A DNA stretch of 7,620 bases from Proteobacteria bacterium CAG:495 (GCA_000432275.1 HF995304.1:15955-23574); one strand, 5' to 3'; shown: positions 1 through 7,215, counted from the first letter of the stretch. Notes: generated by a model from the letters alone, not told the origin. Program-made: numbers and translations.

Positions 1-574
1 AAGGGGACGTTTCAAACGCCGGTTCCGGTTCAGCAACTTCCGAGGCATCCATAAACGCCTGCGGATGATGTTCAACCTCCGGTTCCTCATAAAAAGGATC
101 GGAGTTGTCATCGTACACTTCTTCTACACTTTCCAGTTCCGCGCTCTCAAGCGAGGGGCTTAACGGTTCGCCTTCCTCCTGCATTTCCGGCTCGTCGGAA
201 GAGATGACCTCTTCCGCAGCAAAAGATTCCGACTCATTCGCAGTTTCAACAACAGGGAGTTCCGGCACCTCGGGAGTTTCCGTATTTTCAGAATCTTCCT
301 GCAGCGGGAAAACGCTGCCGTCCGACGGCAGACCATCTAATTCGGCATCAAGATTTATGCCGGTATCGGCATTGTCATCGGTAATGCGCATTGCAGGAGA
401 CAATTCCAGAATTTCCTCTTCCGGCTCCGGAGAAACCGCGGCCGCTTCCGCAACCGGTTCGGGCTGAGGTGTTGCGGCAGGCACTTCTTTGCCCTGCTCG
501 TCCTCAGACAAAATATTTTTAATCGAAGATAAAATATCTTCCATGGAAAGATCTTGTTCTTTGTCTTCTGCCAT
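1..574 (-). CDS. popZ: PopZ/DUF2497-like polar organising protein, N-terminal part (cut by window edge)
   Basis: Reading leftward from the ATG at 574-572, the frame stays open for 191 codons to the window edge, so the C-terminus is missing. Residues 10-26 read SMEDILSSIKNILSEDE, the N-terminal signature helix of the alphaproteobacterial PopZ/DUF2497 family. PopZ assembles a matrix at the cell pole that anchors the chromosomal centromere through ParB and recruits cell-cycle proteins; in Caulobacter the N-terminal helix binds partners and C-terminal helices oligomerise. Residues 27-191 are low-complexity, acidic and proline-containing (many Glu, Asp, Pro, Ser, Ala), as expected of the disordered linker, but already longer than the whole linker of Caulobacter PopZ. 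The gene lies downstream of a tolC-like gene on the same strand, the usual alphaproteobacterial arrangement. A weak GGGA lies about 8 nt before the ATG. The assignment rests on the N-terminal motif, composition and context; the oligomerisation domain cannot be seen. Confidence 0.85.
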   Translation of the reverse strand, partial: MAEDKEQDLSMEDILSSIKNILSEDEQGKEVPAATPQPEPVAEAAAVSPEPEEEILELSPAMRITDDNADTGINLDAELDGLPSDGSVFPLQEDSENTETPEVPELPVVETANESESFAAEEVISSDEPEMQEEGEPLSPSLESAELESVEEVYDDNSDPFYEEPEVEHHPQAFMDASEVAEPEPAFETSP

Positions 575-606
575 TTTTACATTCCCAAATAGTTTGTTTG
601 AGAGTT

Positions 607-634
607 ATTTTACACAAAAATATTGCATAAGCAA
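607..634 (-). promoter_or_regulatory. candidate promoter for the PopZ-like gene
   Basis: On the minus strand TTGCTT (634-629) is followed after 16 nt by TAAAAT (612-607). The -10 box matches TATAAT at five of six positions, the -35 box only at TTG. It lies in the 92-bp gap between the tolC stop and the popZ start and would give a leader of roughly 25-30 nt. No hairpin terminator is visible after tolC, so popZ may also be read through from the tolC promoter. Confidence 0.35.
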
Positions 635-666
635 GAGTTTCGATAATTTTTGCTGTAAAAAACCTT

Positions 667-2022
667 TTAGTTGAGAGAAAGCCACTTATCCCGGGTTTCC
701 TTGTAGAACTTTTTGGGATTATAGAGGTCAACGCCCAATTTGAGGTCGCGGGCTGTCAGCTTGCCCATGGAGAGCAGCAGGTTCATACCCGATACATAGT
801 AGTCGCGGCGGGCGGTAACTTCATTAACTTTAGAGTTCAACAATTCCTGATAAGCATCCAATACGTCCAAGATGGTACGGTTGCCCAGAGCTTCTTCTTT
901 CTGGACGCCGTCGAGGGCTATTTCGTTAGCCTTGACCTGATCCTGAATGGCCTTAATTTTGGATTCATTGGCAATCATATATTCCCATGCGCTGGAAACC
1001 GTAGCCTTAACGCTGCGTTCCGCCTCCAACACGGCTTCCTGAGCCTGCCATTTGAGGTATTTGCTCTGGCGGATTTTGGCACGGCTTTCGCCGGAATTAT
1101 ACAGAGGCACAGTCAGGTTTACGCCCCATTCATAGTTGTCGGTTTCCGGTTTGCCGGTGTAGTTGTCGCCGTCCAGTTTGGTTTTGGACGCAGTACCGTC
1201 CAAACTGACCTGCGGCAGCAGGGCGCCGGTGTTGGCATAAACGTCATAGCCCTTGGAATCTAACAGATGTTTGGCCTGCTGAATGCCGTAATTGTTGTTG
1301 AGCGCAATATTTAAAGCGTCATCATAGGTTTTGGGCAGAAAATCCTTAATCTGAGCCGGTTCCTCCAATTTTTCGGGTTTGGAACCAATCAGCTGAATGT
1401 ACGTTGCCCGGGATGCCTCTAACGTTCCTTCAGAAGCAATGCGATCCGACTTAGCCTGAGAATAGCGGGCCTCTGCCTGAGAAACGTCCGTGCGGGTGAC
1501 TTCGCCGACGTTGAAACGCTGCTGCGTTTCTTCCAACCTCTTTTTCAAGAGCTTTTCATTGTTCTTTTGGAGGTCAACAATCGCAGTATCGCGCAAAACG
1601 TCGAGATATGCGGTTGAGGCACTGAGGAAAACGCTCTGTTCAACGTTATACAGATTATTCTGTTCGGAACGGACATAACTGTCGGCAGACTTTACGGAAT
1701 TCACAGTCGAAAAACCGTTGAAAAGCGGCTGAGAAATCGTAGCCGCCAAAACCGTCTGCTTGGAAGCGCCGTCATTGGCGATAATATCGCTGTTGCGGTT
1801 GGCATCGTTATAGCTTCCGGTCAGGGCGATGTTGGGGCGATAACCGGACTTGGCAATAGCCACGTTTTCATCAATGCTGCGCAGATAAGCACGCTGGGCC
1901 TGCAAGGTCGGATTGGTATTGTAAGTCTCGCTCAGAGCTTCAAAAATATTCTGGGCATCAGCCGGGGCGGCACAGGTTAACGCCGTCGCAACCATTAAGC
2001 CGGCCATAAAAGTCTTCTTCAT
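667..2022 (-). CDS. tolC: TolC family outer-membrane efflux/type I secretion channel
   Basis: Predicted trimeric outer-membrane channel with a periplasmic helical barrel, working with inner-membrane pumps or type I secretion ABC transporters. With the start chosen here it has 451 residues, normal for the family. Residues 1-23 are a Sec signal peptide (MKKTF, a hydrophobic core, then ADA before Gln24), consistent with signal peptidase I. Two homologous outer-membrane-efflux halves follow, about 24-215 and 230-435. Each has a hydrophobic strand (ISQPLFNGF at 96-104; LTVPLYNSG at 303-311) and long amphipathic helices. The motifs TRTDVSQAEARY (176-187) and NRTILDVLDAYQELL (381-395) are typical. 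A GTG at 2031 would add three residues, but it lies inside the GAGGTGA Shine-Dalgarno of the ATG at 2022, so I prefer the ATG. No partner exporter genes are in view, so the substrate is unknown. Confidence 0.93.
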   Translation of the reverse strand: MKKTFMAGLMVATALTCAAPADAQNIFEALSETYNTNPTLQAQRAYLRSIDENVAIAKSGYRPNIALTGSYNDANRNSDIIANDGASKQTVLAATISQPLFNGFSTVNSVKSADSYVRSEQNNLYNVEQSVFLSASTAYLDVLRDTAIVDLQKNNEKLLKKRLEETQQRFNVGEVTRTDVSQAEARYSQAKSDRIASEGTLEASRATYIQLIGSKPEKLEEPAQIKDFLPKTYDDALNIALNNNYGIQQAKHLLDSKGYDVYANTGALLPQVSLDGTASKTKLDGDNYTGKPETDNYEWGVNLTVPLYNSGESRAKIRQSKYLKWQAQEAVLEAERSVKATVSSAWEYMIANESKIKAIQDQVKANEIALDGVQKEEALGNRTILDVLDAYQELLNSKVNEVTARRDYYVSGMNLLLSMGKLTARDLKLGVDLYNPKKFYKETRDKWLSLN

Positions 2023-2060
2023 AAATTTCACCTCAAAGATTTAGCATTAAATTTGCCGTG

Positions 2061-2088
2061 ATTATATTACATAACACTTAATTTACAA
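2061..2088 (-). promoter_or_regulatory. candidate sigma-70-type promoter for the tolC-like gene
   Basis: On the minus strand TTGTAA (2088-2083) is followed after 16 nt by a perfect TATAAT (2066-2061). Transcription would begin near 2054, about 30 nt before the ATG at 2022. This is the best-matching promoter I found in the window. No operator could be identified. Confidence 0.55.
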
Positions 2089-2146
2089 GGAAATTTCTTA
2101 AAAAACTTATAACTTCGGGCGATGAATCGGCAAAAAAAGAATTATA

Positions 2147-2175
2147 TTATTAACTATATTTCAAACAATTATATT
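2147..2175 (+). promoter_or_regulatory. weak candidate promoter for glgP
   Basis: TTATTA (2147-2152) and TATATT (2170-2175) are separated by 17 nt. The -10 box matches at five of six positions, the -35 box at three. The spacer is very AT-rich, so similar matches could arise by chance. If real, transcription would begin close to 2182, placing the inverted repeat at 2184-2208 at the very 5' end of the mRNA. Confidence 0.25.
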
Positions 2176-2183
2176 TAGGTTTG

Positions 2184-2208
2184 AGGATAAATAAGTATCT
2201 TTTATCCT
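2184..2208 (+). promoter_or_regulatory. inverted repeat in the glgP leader, abutting the ribosome-binding site
   Basis: AGGATAAA (2184-2191) and TTTATCCT (2201-2208) are perfect 8-bp arms around a 9-nt loop. The right arm ends immediately before the Shine-Dalgarno AAAGGAG (2209-2215), which lies 9 nt before the GTG start. In RNA this would be a small hairpin touching the ribosome-binding site; in DNA it could be an operator. No long U-tract follows, so it is not an obvious terminator. Its function is unknown. Confidence 0.45.
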
Positions 2209-2224
2209 AAAGGAGTATATTGAG

Positions 2225-4684
2225 GTGAAAAAAAATTCTGCAATCATCAGCGAAATCGACCGTGCCAGACTTAAACTCTCCATTGAGCATTACATTAAGT
2301 ATTTTATCGGCAAACGTACCTGCGAGATTACCAAAGACGAAGCCCTGAAGGCAATTTCCCTTGCGGTGCGCGAATTCGCAATGGACAAGATGTATGAAAC
2401 GATTGCCCGTTACAACAAATGCAATTCCAAAAGAATCTTTTACCTCTCAATCGAATACCTTATCGGACGGTCGTTGGAAAACAACTTGCACAACCTCGGC
2501 CTTTTTGACATTTTAAAAGAGGTTAAAATCGACGGATTTCCCGACATTTCGATGGCAGAAATCTTTGACACCGAATATGATCCGGCGCTGGGCAACGGCG
2601 GCCTCGGCCGACTGGCTGCCTGCTACCTGGATTCAATGGCCTCGCTCGGCATTCCGGGCTTTGGCTACGGCATCAACTATGAATACGGCCTGTTTAAGCA
2701 AAAGTTTGAAAACGGCTATCAGATAGAGCTGGCCGACAACTGGGAGGGTGAAGACTCTCCGTGGCAGTTTGCTCGTCCGGACCGTACGGTTAAAATTCCC
2801 ATTTTCGGCGAGGTTGAAACCCTGGACAGCGGCAACGGCCAGAAAAATTTTATCTGGATGAACACCAAAAACATCTACGGCGTACCCTTTGACTTCCCGA
2901 TTGTGGGCTATGAGGGAAAGTCAGTCAACTATCTGCGTCTGTTTTCGGCCAAAACCGACAACGAACTGGACATTAACATTTTTAACGAAGGCGGTTACAT
3001 TGAGGCGGTTAAAAACTCCATCGAAACCGAAACCATCTCAAAAGTTCTGTATCCTTCAGACGCTGTCGACTCAGGCAAAGAGCTTCGTTTTATTCAGCAA
3101 TATTTCTTTGTTTCCTGCGCCATTCAGGACATTGTCCGCCGTTTTCTGGAAAAGAGCAACGACTTCAGCCACCTGCCGGACAAAGTCTGCATTCAGCTGA
3201 ACGACACCCACCCGGCCATCGCAATTGCAGAGCTGATGCGTCTGCTGGTTGACATTCACGGACAAGAATGGGACACCGCATGGGACATCACGACCCGCGT
3301 CTTTGCCTATACCAACCATACCCTGCTGCCGGAAGCGCTGGAAACCTGGCCGACGAGAATCGTCGGTAAAATCCTGCCGCGCCATTTGCAGATTATTTAT
3401 GAAATCAACCGCCGTTTTATGGATTTTGCACGTTCCAAGTTCGGGGACGACGGCGCCAAACTGAGCAAAGTCTCAATCGTTTCCGGCGAAGGCGAAAACC
3501 AAATCATCAGAATGGCGAATCTGTCCATTGTCGGCTCTTTCTCGGTTAACGGCGTGGCGCAAATCCACTCCGAACTCATCAAGACCCGTCTGGTTCCCGA
3601 ATTTTACGAATTATGGCCTGAAAAATTCCGCAACGTTACCAACGGAATCACGCCGCGCCGCTGGCTGCTGCACGCCAACACGGCTTTATCAGACCTGATT
3701 ACTTCCAAAATCGACGACGGCTGGGTAACCGAGCTGACCGAACTGCGCAAACTCGAAGACTTTGCCGACGATAAAAAATTCATGAAAGAATTTATGGACA
3801 TCAAAACAGCCAACAAAGAACGTCTGGCCAAGGTCATATTCAAAAGCACCGGCGTTATGGTCAATCCCAAGAGTATGTTCATTGTTCATGCCAAACGCAT
3901 TCACGAGTACAAACGCCAGCTGATGACGATTTTGCAAGTTATCGGCGATTATCTCGACATCATCAAAGACAACGTAAAGCCGGCAACGCCCAAAACCTAC
4001 ATTTTTGCAGGAAAGGCCGCCCCGTCTTACAGCTTTGCCAAACTAATCATCAAACTGATTAACAATGTTGCCGACGTGGTTAACAACGACCCGATGGTCA
4101 ACGATATGTTAAAAGTTGTCTTTATCCCCGATTACAAAGTATCTCTGGCCGAGGTTCTGATTCCGGCTGCCGACGTAAGCGTCCAGTCTTCAACCGCGGG
4201 GTTTGAGGCCAGCGGCACCGGCAATATGAAATTTGCCCTCAACGGCGCCCTGACTTTAGGAACGCTGGACGGCGCCAATATTGAAATACGAGAAGAAGTC
4301 GGCGATGAAAACTTCTATCTGTTCGGCCTGACCGAAAAGGAAATCGAGGCAAAACGCTCCAGCTACAATCCGCGTGAGATTTACGAAAACAACAATTACA
4401 TCAAACGTATCCTGAATGCGGTCAACTCCAATATGTTCTGCGAAAAAGACTATGTTTTGCTGTTTAAGCCGATTTTCGAAGAGCTGCTCAACCGCGACTA
4501 CTATTTTGTGCTGGCTGATCTGGAAGCCTTTGACAAGAAGATGGAAGTCATTGAAAAAGACTTCCTCAAAAAGGACACCTGGGCACACAAAGCCATCCTC
4601 AACGTCGCACGCATCGGCAAATTCACTTCTGACCGTGCGGTTATGGAGTATGCCGACGACATTTGGAACATCAAGCCCTGTTAA
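2225..4684 (+). CDS. glgP: glycogen/maltodextrin phosphorylase
   Basis: Cytoplasmic pyridoxal-phosphate enzyme that releases glucose 1-phosphate from the non-reducing ends of alpha-1,4-glucans using phosphate. Its 819 residues are close to E. coli GlgP. Family blocks occur in order: IEYLIGRSLENNL (76-88), ALGNGGLGRLAACYLDSMAS (121-140), IQLNDTHPAIAIAELMR (323-339), TNHTLLPEALETWP (363-376), VAQIHSELIK (444-453), FRNVTNGITPRRWL (468-481), HAKRIHEYKRQLM (555-567) and FEASGTGNMKFALNG (660-674), in which Lys669 is the residue expected to bind the cofactor. Just before it the protein reads VSVQSSTAG (651-659), where many relatives have SEQIS. The start is GTG, supported by AGGAG (2211-2215) 9 nt upstream; no nearby in-frame ATG competes. 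It stands alone with its own terminator and none of glgA, glgB or glgC is in view. GlgP and MalP substrate preference cannot be separated by eye. Confidence 0.97.
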   Translation: MKKNSAIISEIDRARLKLSIEHYIKYFIGKRTCEITKDEALKAISLAVREFAMDKMYETIARYNKCNSKRIFYLSIEYLIGRSLENNLHNLGLFDILKEVKIDGFPDISMAEIFDTEYDPALGNGGLGRLAACYLDSMASLGIPGFGYGINYEYGLFKQKFENGYQIELADNWEGEDSPWQFARPDRTVKIPIFGEVETLDSGNGQKNFIWMNTKNIYGVPFDFPIVGYEGKSVNYLRLFSAKTDNELDINIFNEGGYIEAVKNSIETETISKVLYPSDAVDSGKELRFIQQYFFVSCAIQDIVRRFLEKSNDFSHLPDKVCIQLNDTHPAIAIAELMRLLVDIHGQEWDTAWDITTRVFAYTNHTLLPEALETWPTRIVGKILPRHLQIIYEINRRFMDFARSKFGDDGAKLSKVSIVSGEGENQIIRMANLSIVGSFSVNGVAQIHSELIKTRLVPEFYELWPEKFRNVTNGITPRRWLLHANTALSDLITSKIDDGWVTELTELRKLEDFADDKKFMKEFMDIKTANKERLAKVIFKSTGVMVNPKSMFIVHAKRIHEYKRQLMTILQVIGDYLDIIKDNVKPATPKTYIFAGKAAPSYSFAKLIIKLINNVADVVNNDPMVNDMLKVVFIPDYKVSLAEVLIPAADVSVQSSTAGFEASGTGNMKFALNGALTLGTLDGANIEIREEVGDENFYLFGLTEKEIEAKRSSYNPREIYENNNYIKRILNAVNSNMFCEKDYVLLFKPIFEELLNRDYYFVLADLEAFDKKMEVIEKDFLKKDTWAHKAILNVARIGKFTSDRAVMEYADDIWNIKPC

Positions 4685-4696
4685 AAGGGTTTCACA

Positions 4697-4737
4697 GACA
4701 ATAAAAAACGCCGCGGTCTGCGGCGTTTTTTATTGTC
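4697..4737. terminator. bidirectional intrinsic terminator between convergent genes
   Basis: GACAATAAAAAACGCCGC (4697-4714) is perfectly complementary to 4720-4737 around a 5-nt loop, giving 18 paired bases. The GC-rich core GCCGC/GCGGC is flanked by an A6 run on one side and a T6 run on the other, so it reads as a rho-independent terminator on both strands. It starts 12 nt after the glgP stop and ends 7 nt before the stop codon of the 649-residue gene, and so serves both. Confidence 0.93.
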
Positions 4738-4744
4738 AACTTCC

Positions 4745-6694
4745 TTATGCGCGGTACGACTGCATACGCTGCTGCATCAACATATCGCGTTGGCGAATGC
4801 CAATCGGTTCGCGATAGCGGGTCGGATCCGCGACAGGCTGGCCTTTTTTGTTGCCCAGCTGATAAATTTCAACCGAGCCGTCTTCCTTGTAACGGGGCTG
4901 GAAGTAATCCAGCTCATTATAAGTACCGCTGCGGTAAGGCAACTTATCCCATACTTTGAAATCAGAGTAATTAACCTGAACGTCAGAAATGGAAACCTCA
5001 ACGCTGCGGCGGCAGTTTTCGGCCACCTTGGTTACCGCTTCGTTGTCACGCAGGCCGTTTGCAATGTTTTCCTGAATTTCGATGGCAACACTCTTTTTAT
5101 AGTTTAAGCGGCTGCGCTCAAAAATTTCCATCAATTTTGCTTCATTGTCCGGAAGCAGTCTGTCATAGCCAAGATTGGGGTTAGCATAATCGTTAATCAA
5201 ATCGGCATAAGCTCTGGCGGCGGCCAAACAATCGACGGTATCCCATTTTTTACCGGTGTTGTGATTTTTGCCATCGGTATCACGGAACATACCCTGTACA
5301 TTTTTATTGATTGTCCGGTTAAACGTACCGTTGGTAAAGTCCGTAAATTTAGAATAACGGATATCGCCTTCAAGCTGTTTGATTTTATCCTGCAATTTGG
5401 AGTTGGAAGCGGGAACGTGGCCGTTTTGCGCCACAAACTGCGCCAGCTGGGCATCGTTGGGATATTTTCCGTTTTGTTTTTTATAAACTTCCATATCTTC
5501 CTGACGATGAAGCTGCTCGACCAAATTTTCTTTCCATTGGGTCTCGGCAGCCAAGTCCTGTTTGTTTTCTTCTTTCAGCTGTTTCAGCATTGAATCAATA
5601 TTATCGGGAGACAGCGTGAAAAAGTGTTCGGGATCGACTTCCGGCACCATCATGGTTTTGGCCGAAGCCTTCCAGAAAGCATCCATACCGGCACCCGACA
5701 TATCAACCGCACCGCCGGGAATACGATAATGGGTACATCCCTGAGACTTGAGCGCTTCCAGCATACATTGGGCATGCTTGGGCTCAATGCCTTTTCCGGG
5801 AGGCATATAAGCGGCAACTTCGGGAACACCGTTAACGATGTTAAACTTGATGGCAAAGGCCTTTTTGTGCAGAACCTTGCCGTTTTTGGTTTTGCTGTCA
5901 TCGGTCAAATCGTCTTCCGTGGTATAGGCCGAAATAATCATACTTCCATCGGCGCAACGACGCATTTTAACCAAATCTTCTTTGAAGCCCATAATTCCCA
6001 TACGGGCTTTAATCTTGTCTTCGGCGCGACGATAACTGAGGGTCATCGGCTTGTTCGGCGCCGGTGCGGGAGCTTCGTTGGCCTGCTGCAAATCATCCGT
6101 GCCGTATTCCTGATTGACGTCCTTCAGTGCCTGGTCAAACATTTTGGTAAAGGTCGTGTTTTCGGGATGTTCGGGATCGGGCGCCACATTGATGTTATCG
6201 ACGTTTTCCGGCAGGCGGAAATCCTGAAGGCAATCATCTCCGATGCCGTGCATATAAAAGAAACGGGCCAATTCCTTAACCTGGTCGGCCGTCAGCTGGT
6301 GATCCGGCGCAAAAACGATTGTGCGGCCGTCTTCAATGGTAAAGTTCAGTTTGGTTCCGCCCAGATTTTTTATGGCCAGACGCAGCTTGTTGTCTTTGCC
6401 CATACGAAAATCGGTTACGTTGGTTTCTTCCCCTTTACGGCGAATCTCCTTATACATACCGCAGCTTTTGGTATCTTCGTTAAACGCATAAAGAAACATA
6501 AACTCTTCTTTTAATCTGGGATCGTCTTTAACGCGCATATAAACATCCGCCGGGTTCAAATTGTCTGGAGACGGGTTCTCGTGAGGTTTGTAGTGCGCCA
6601 GCAAATCGTCTTCAGTATACTGGGCGGCATACTGGTCACGGATATAATCGTTAACATCAAAACCAAACTGGTATAATTGCGTTGCATCAGCCAT
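4745..6694 (-). CDS. uncharacterised 649-residue soluble protein with a probable internal domain duplication
   Basis: I do not recognise this protein. It has no signal peptide or membrane segment and is hydrophilic, so probably cytoplasmic. Two segments look like diverged copies of one fold. Residues 115-190 contain KLNFTIEDG, then LTADQVKELARFFYMHGI, then FRLPENVD and TFTKMF. Residues 281-345 contain AIKFNIVNG, then IEPKHAQCMLEALKSQGC, then YRIPGGAVD and DAFWKA. Strand, helix, [FY]R[LI]P and a terminal aromatic-Lys motif recur in the same order. A Pro/Ala linker (208-216) separates the copies. Residues 361-445 are charged and helical, possibly coiled coil. The last 200 residues match nothing I know. 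The ATG at 6694 is supported by AAAGGAT about 7 nt upstream. The gene appears monocistronic, with its own promoter candidate and terminator. No nuclease, ATPase or toxin motif could be identified. That it is a real gene is well supported by length, ribosome-binding site and terminator placement. Confidence 0.88.
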   Translation of the reverse strand: MADATQLYQFGFDVNDYIRDQYAAQYTEDDLLAHYKPHENPSPDNLNPADVYMRVKDDPRLKEEFMFLYAFNEDTKSCGMYKEIRRKGEETNVTDFRMGKDNKLRLAIKNLGGTKLNFTIEDGRTIVFAPDHQLTADQVKELARFFYMHGIGDDCLQDFRLPENVDNINVAPDPEHPENTTFTKMFDQALKDVNQEYGTDDLQQANEAPAPAPNKPMTLSYRRAEDKIKARMGIMGFKEDLVKMRRCADGSMIISAYTTEDDLTDDSKTKNGKVLHKKAFAIKFNIVNGVPEVAAYMPPGKGIEPKHAQCMLEALKSQGCTHYRIPGGAVDMSGAGMDAFWKASAKTMMVPEVDPEHFFTLSPDNIDSMLKQLKEENKQDLAAETQWKENLVEQLHRQEDMEVYKKQNGKYPNDAQLAQFVAQNGHVPASNSKLQDKIKQLEGDIRYSKFTDFTNGTFNRTINKNVQGMFRDTDGKNHNTGKKWDTVDCLAAARAYADLINDYANPNLGYDRLLPDNEAKLMEIFERSRLNYKKSVAIEIQENIANGLRDNEAVTKVAENCRRSVEVSISDVQVNYSDFKVWDKLPYRSGTYNELDYFQPRYKEDGSVEIYQLGNKKGQPVADPTRYREPIGIRQRDMLMQQRMQSYRA

Positions 6695-6726
6695 TGAGAG
6701 TATCCTTTTAATTTCAAGTTGATTTA

Positions 6727-6754
6727 ATCATACCATAAATTAGAAAAAAAGCAA
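6727..6754 (-). promoter_or_regulatory. candidate promoter for the 649-residue gene
   Basis: On the minus strand TTGCTT (6754-6749) and TATGAT (6732-6727) are 16 nt apart. The -10 box matches at five of six positions and is preceded by TGG, giving an extended -10. The -35 box lies in the tail of the upstream gene's terminator hairpin. Transcription would begin near 6720, about 26 nt before the ATG. Confidence 0.5.
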
Positions 6755-6778
6755 CTTTTATTGACAAAAAAAGTTGCT
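6744..6778 (-). terminator. intrinsic terminator after the 133-residue gene
   Basis: AGCAACTTTT (6750-6759) pairs perfectly with AAAAGTTGCT (6769-6778) around a 9-nt loop. Read on the minus strand, the 10-bp hairpin runs straight into a T tract (complement of 6744-6749). It begins 36 nt beyond the stop codon of the 133-residue gene, so it is well placed to end that transcript. Confidence 0.8.
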
Positions 6779-6813
6779 ACATTTTTGTTACAAAAAACAA
6801 AATCGTTTGAGGT

Positions 6814-7215
6814 TTAACGAACGTTTTGCATTTTCAGGAAGTAATTGCCGGAATTGGCTCTGAACGGGCTGCGGGCATGGCCCCGGGCATCGGTTTCGAC
6901 ACCGTTGCCGACGGCGTACAAAAGATGATTTTTGCCGTACACCATACTGAACTGGCTGCTTTGGCCGTTGAGGGAACCGCTGATGCGATAAGATTTACCG
7001 GATTGGATTTCTTCGACTTTTTCTATCCCAAACTCCGGTTTGAGGTGAACAATAACCCGGTCTCCGTCGCCGCGGCTGTCTATCAGCATATTGGCGCCGT
7101 TGTCTTCGCTCATCCAGAAAATGCCGGGGATTACCTCTTTATCTCTGCAATTGTCAACATCTTTTGTTTTATCAATCAGTTGGGAAAGGGAAGTTTTGTT
7201 CTGTGATGCCGTCAT
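6814..7215 (-). CDS. uncharacterised 133-residue protein
   Basis: I do not recognise this small protein. It has no signal peptide or membrane segment. The N-terminal 30 residues are polar with a short helical stretch (SLSQLIDKTKDV at 9-20) and a single Cys at 23. Residues 31-132 alternate short hydrophobic runs with Gly, Asn and Asp turns, for example DRVIVHLKPEFGI (52-64) and SYRISGSLNG (75-84), suggesting a mostly beta fold. The ATG at 7215 is supported by TAAGGA 6 nt upstream, and an intrinsic terminator follows the stop. It shares its strand with the 649-residue gene 119 bp downstream, but a terminator and a separate promoter lie between them, so co-transcription is not implied. Candidate promoter, ribosome-binding site and terminator make a real gene likely; the function is unknown. 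Confidence 0.8.
   Translation of the reverse strand: MTASQNKTSLSQLIDKTKDVDNCRDKEVIPGIFWMSEDNGANMLIDSRGDGDRVIVHLKPEFGIEKVEEIQSGKSYRISGSLNGQSSQFSMVYGKNHLLYAVGNGVETDARGHARSPFRANSGNYFLKMQNVR

Noticed and set aside
105..467. A 120-codon Ser-rich plus-strand frame
   Set aside because: It is the antisense shadow of the acidic PopZ linker, where Glu and Asp codons read as Ser and Phe on the other strand.
1960..2022. TolC signal region as a lipoprotein signal (Cys17)
   Set aside because: The residues before Cys17 (A-L-T) do not fit a lipobox, whereas ADA before Gln24 fits signal peptidase I.
2052..2134. TTTGCCG (2052-2058) and CGGCAAA (2128-2134) as an operator pair in the tolC-glgP spacer
   Set aside because: Seven bases about 70 bp apart in a short spacer are easily due to chance, and no known regulator motif is recognised.
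4416..4817. A 133-codon plus-strand frame overlapping the end of glgP
   Set aside because: It is out of frame within glgP, crosses the strong terminator and enters the opposing gene, so it is a shadow.
5624..6514. A 296-codon open frame on the plus strand, antisense to the 649-residue gene
   Set aside because: Its composition (rich in His, Phe, Gly, Val, Ile) is that of a shadow frame, and it has no convincing ribosome-binding site or promoter. The opposite frame is longer and has a good start and terminator.
6761..6790. A perfect TTGACA (6761-6766) on the plus strand
   Set aside because: It lies in a terminator loop, no -10 box occurs at suitable spacing, and no plus-strand gene follows.
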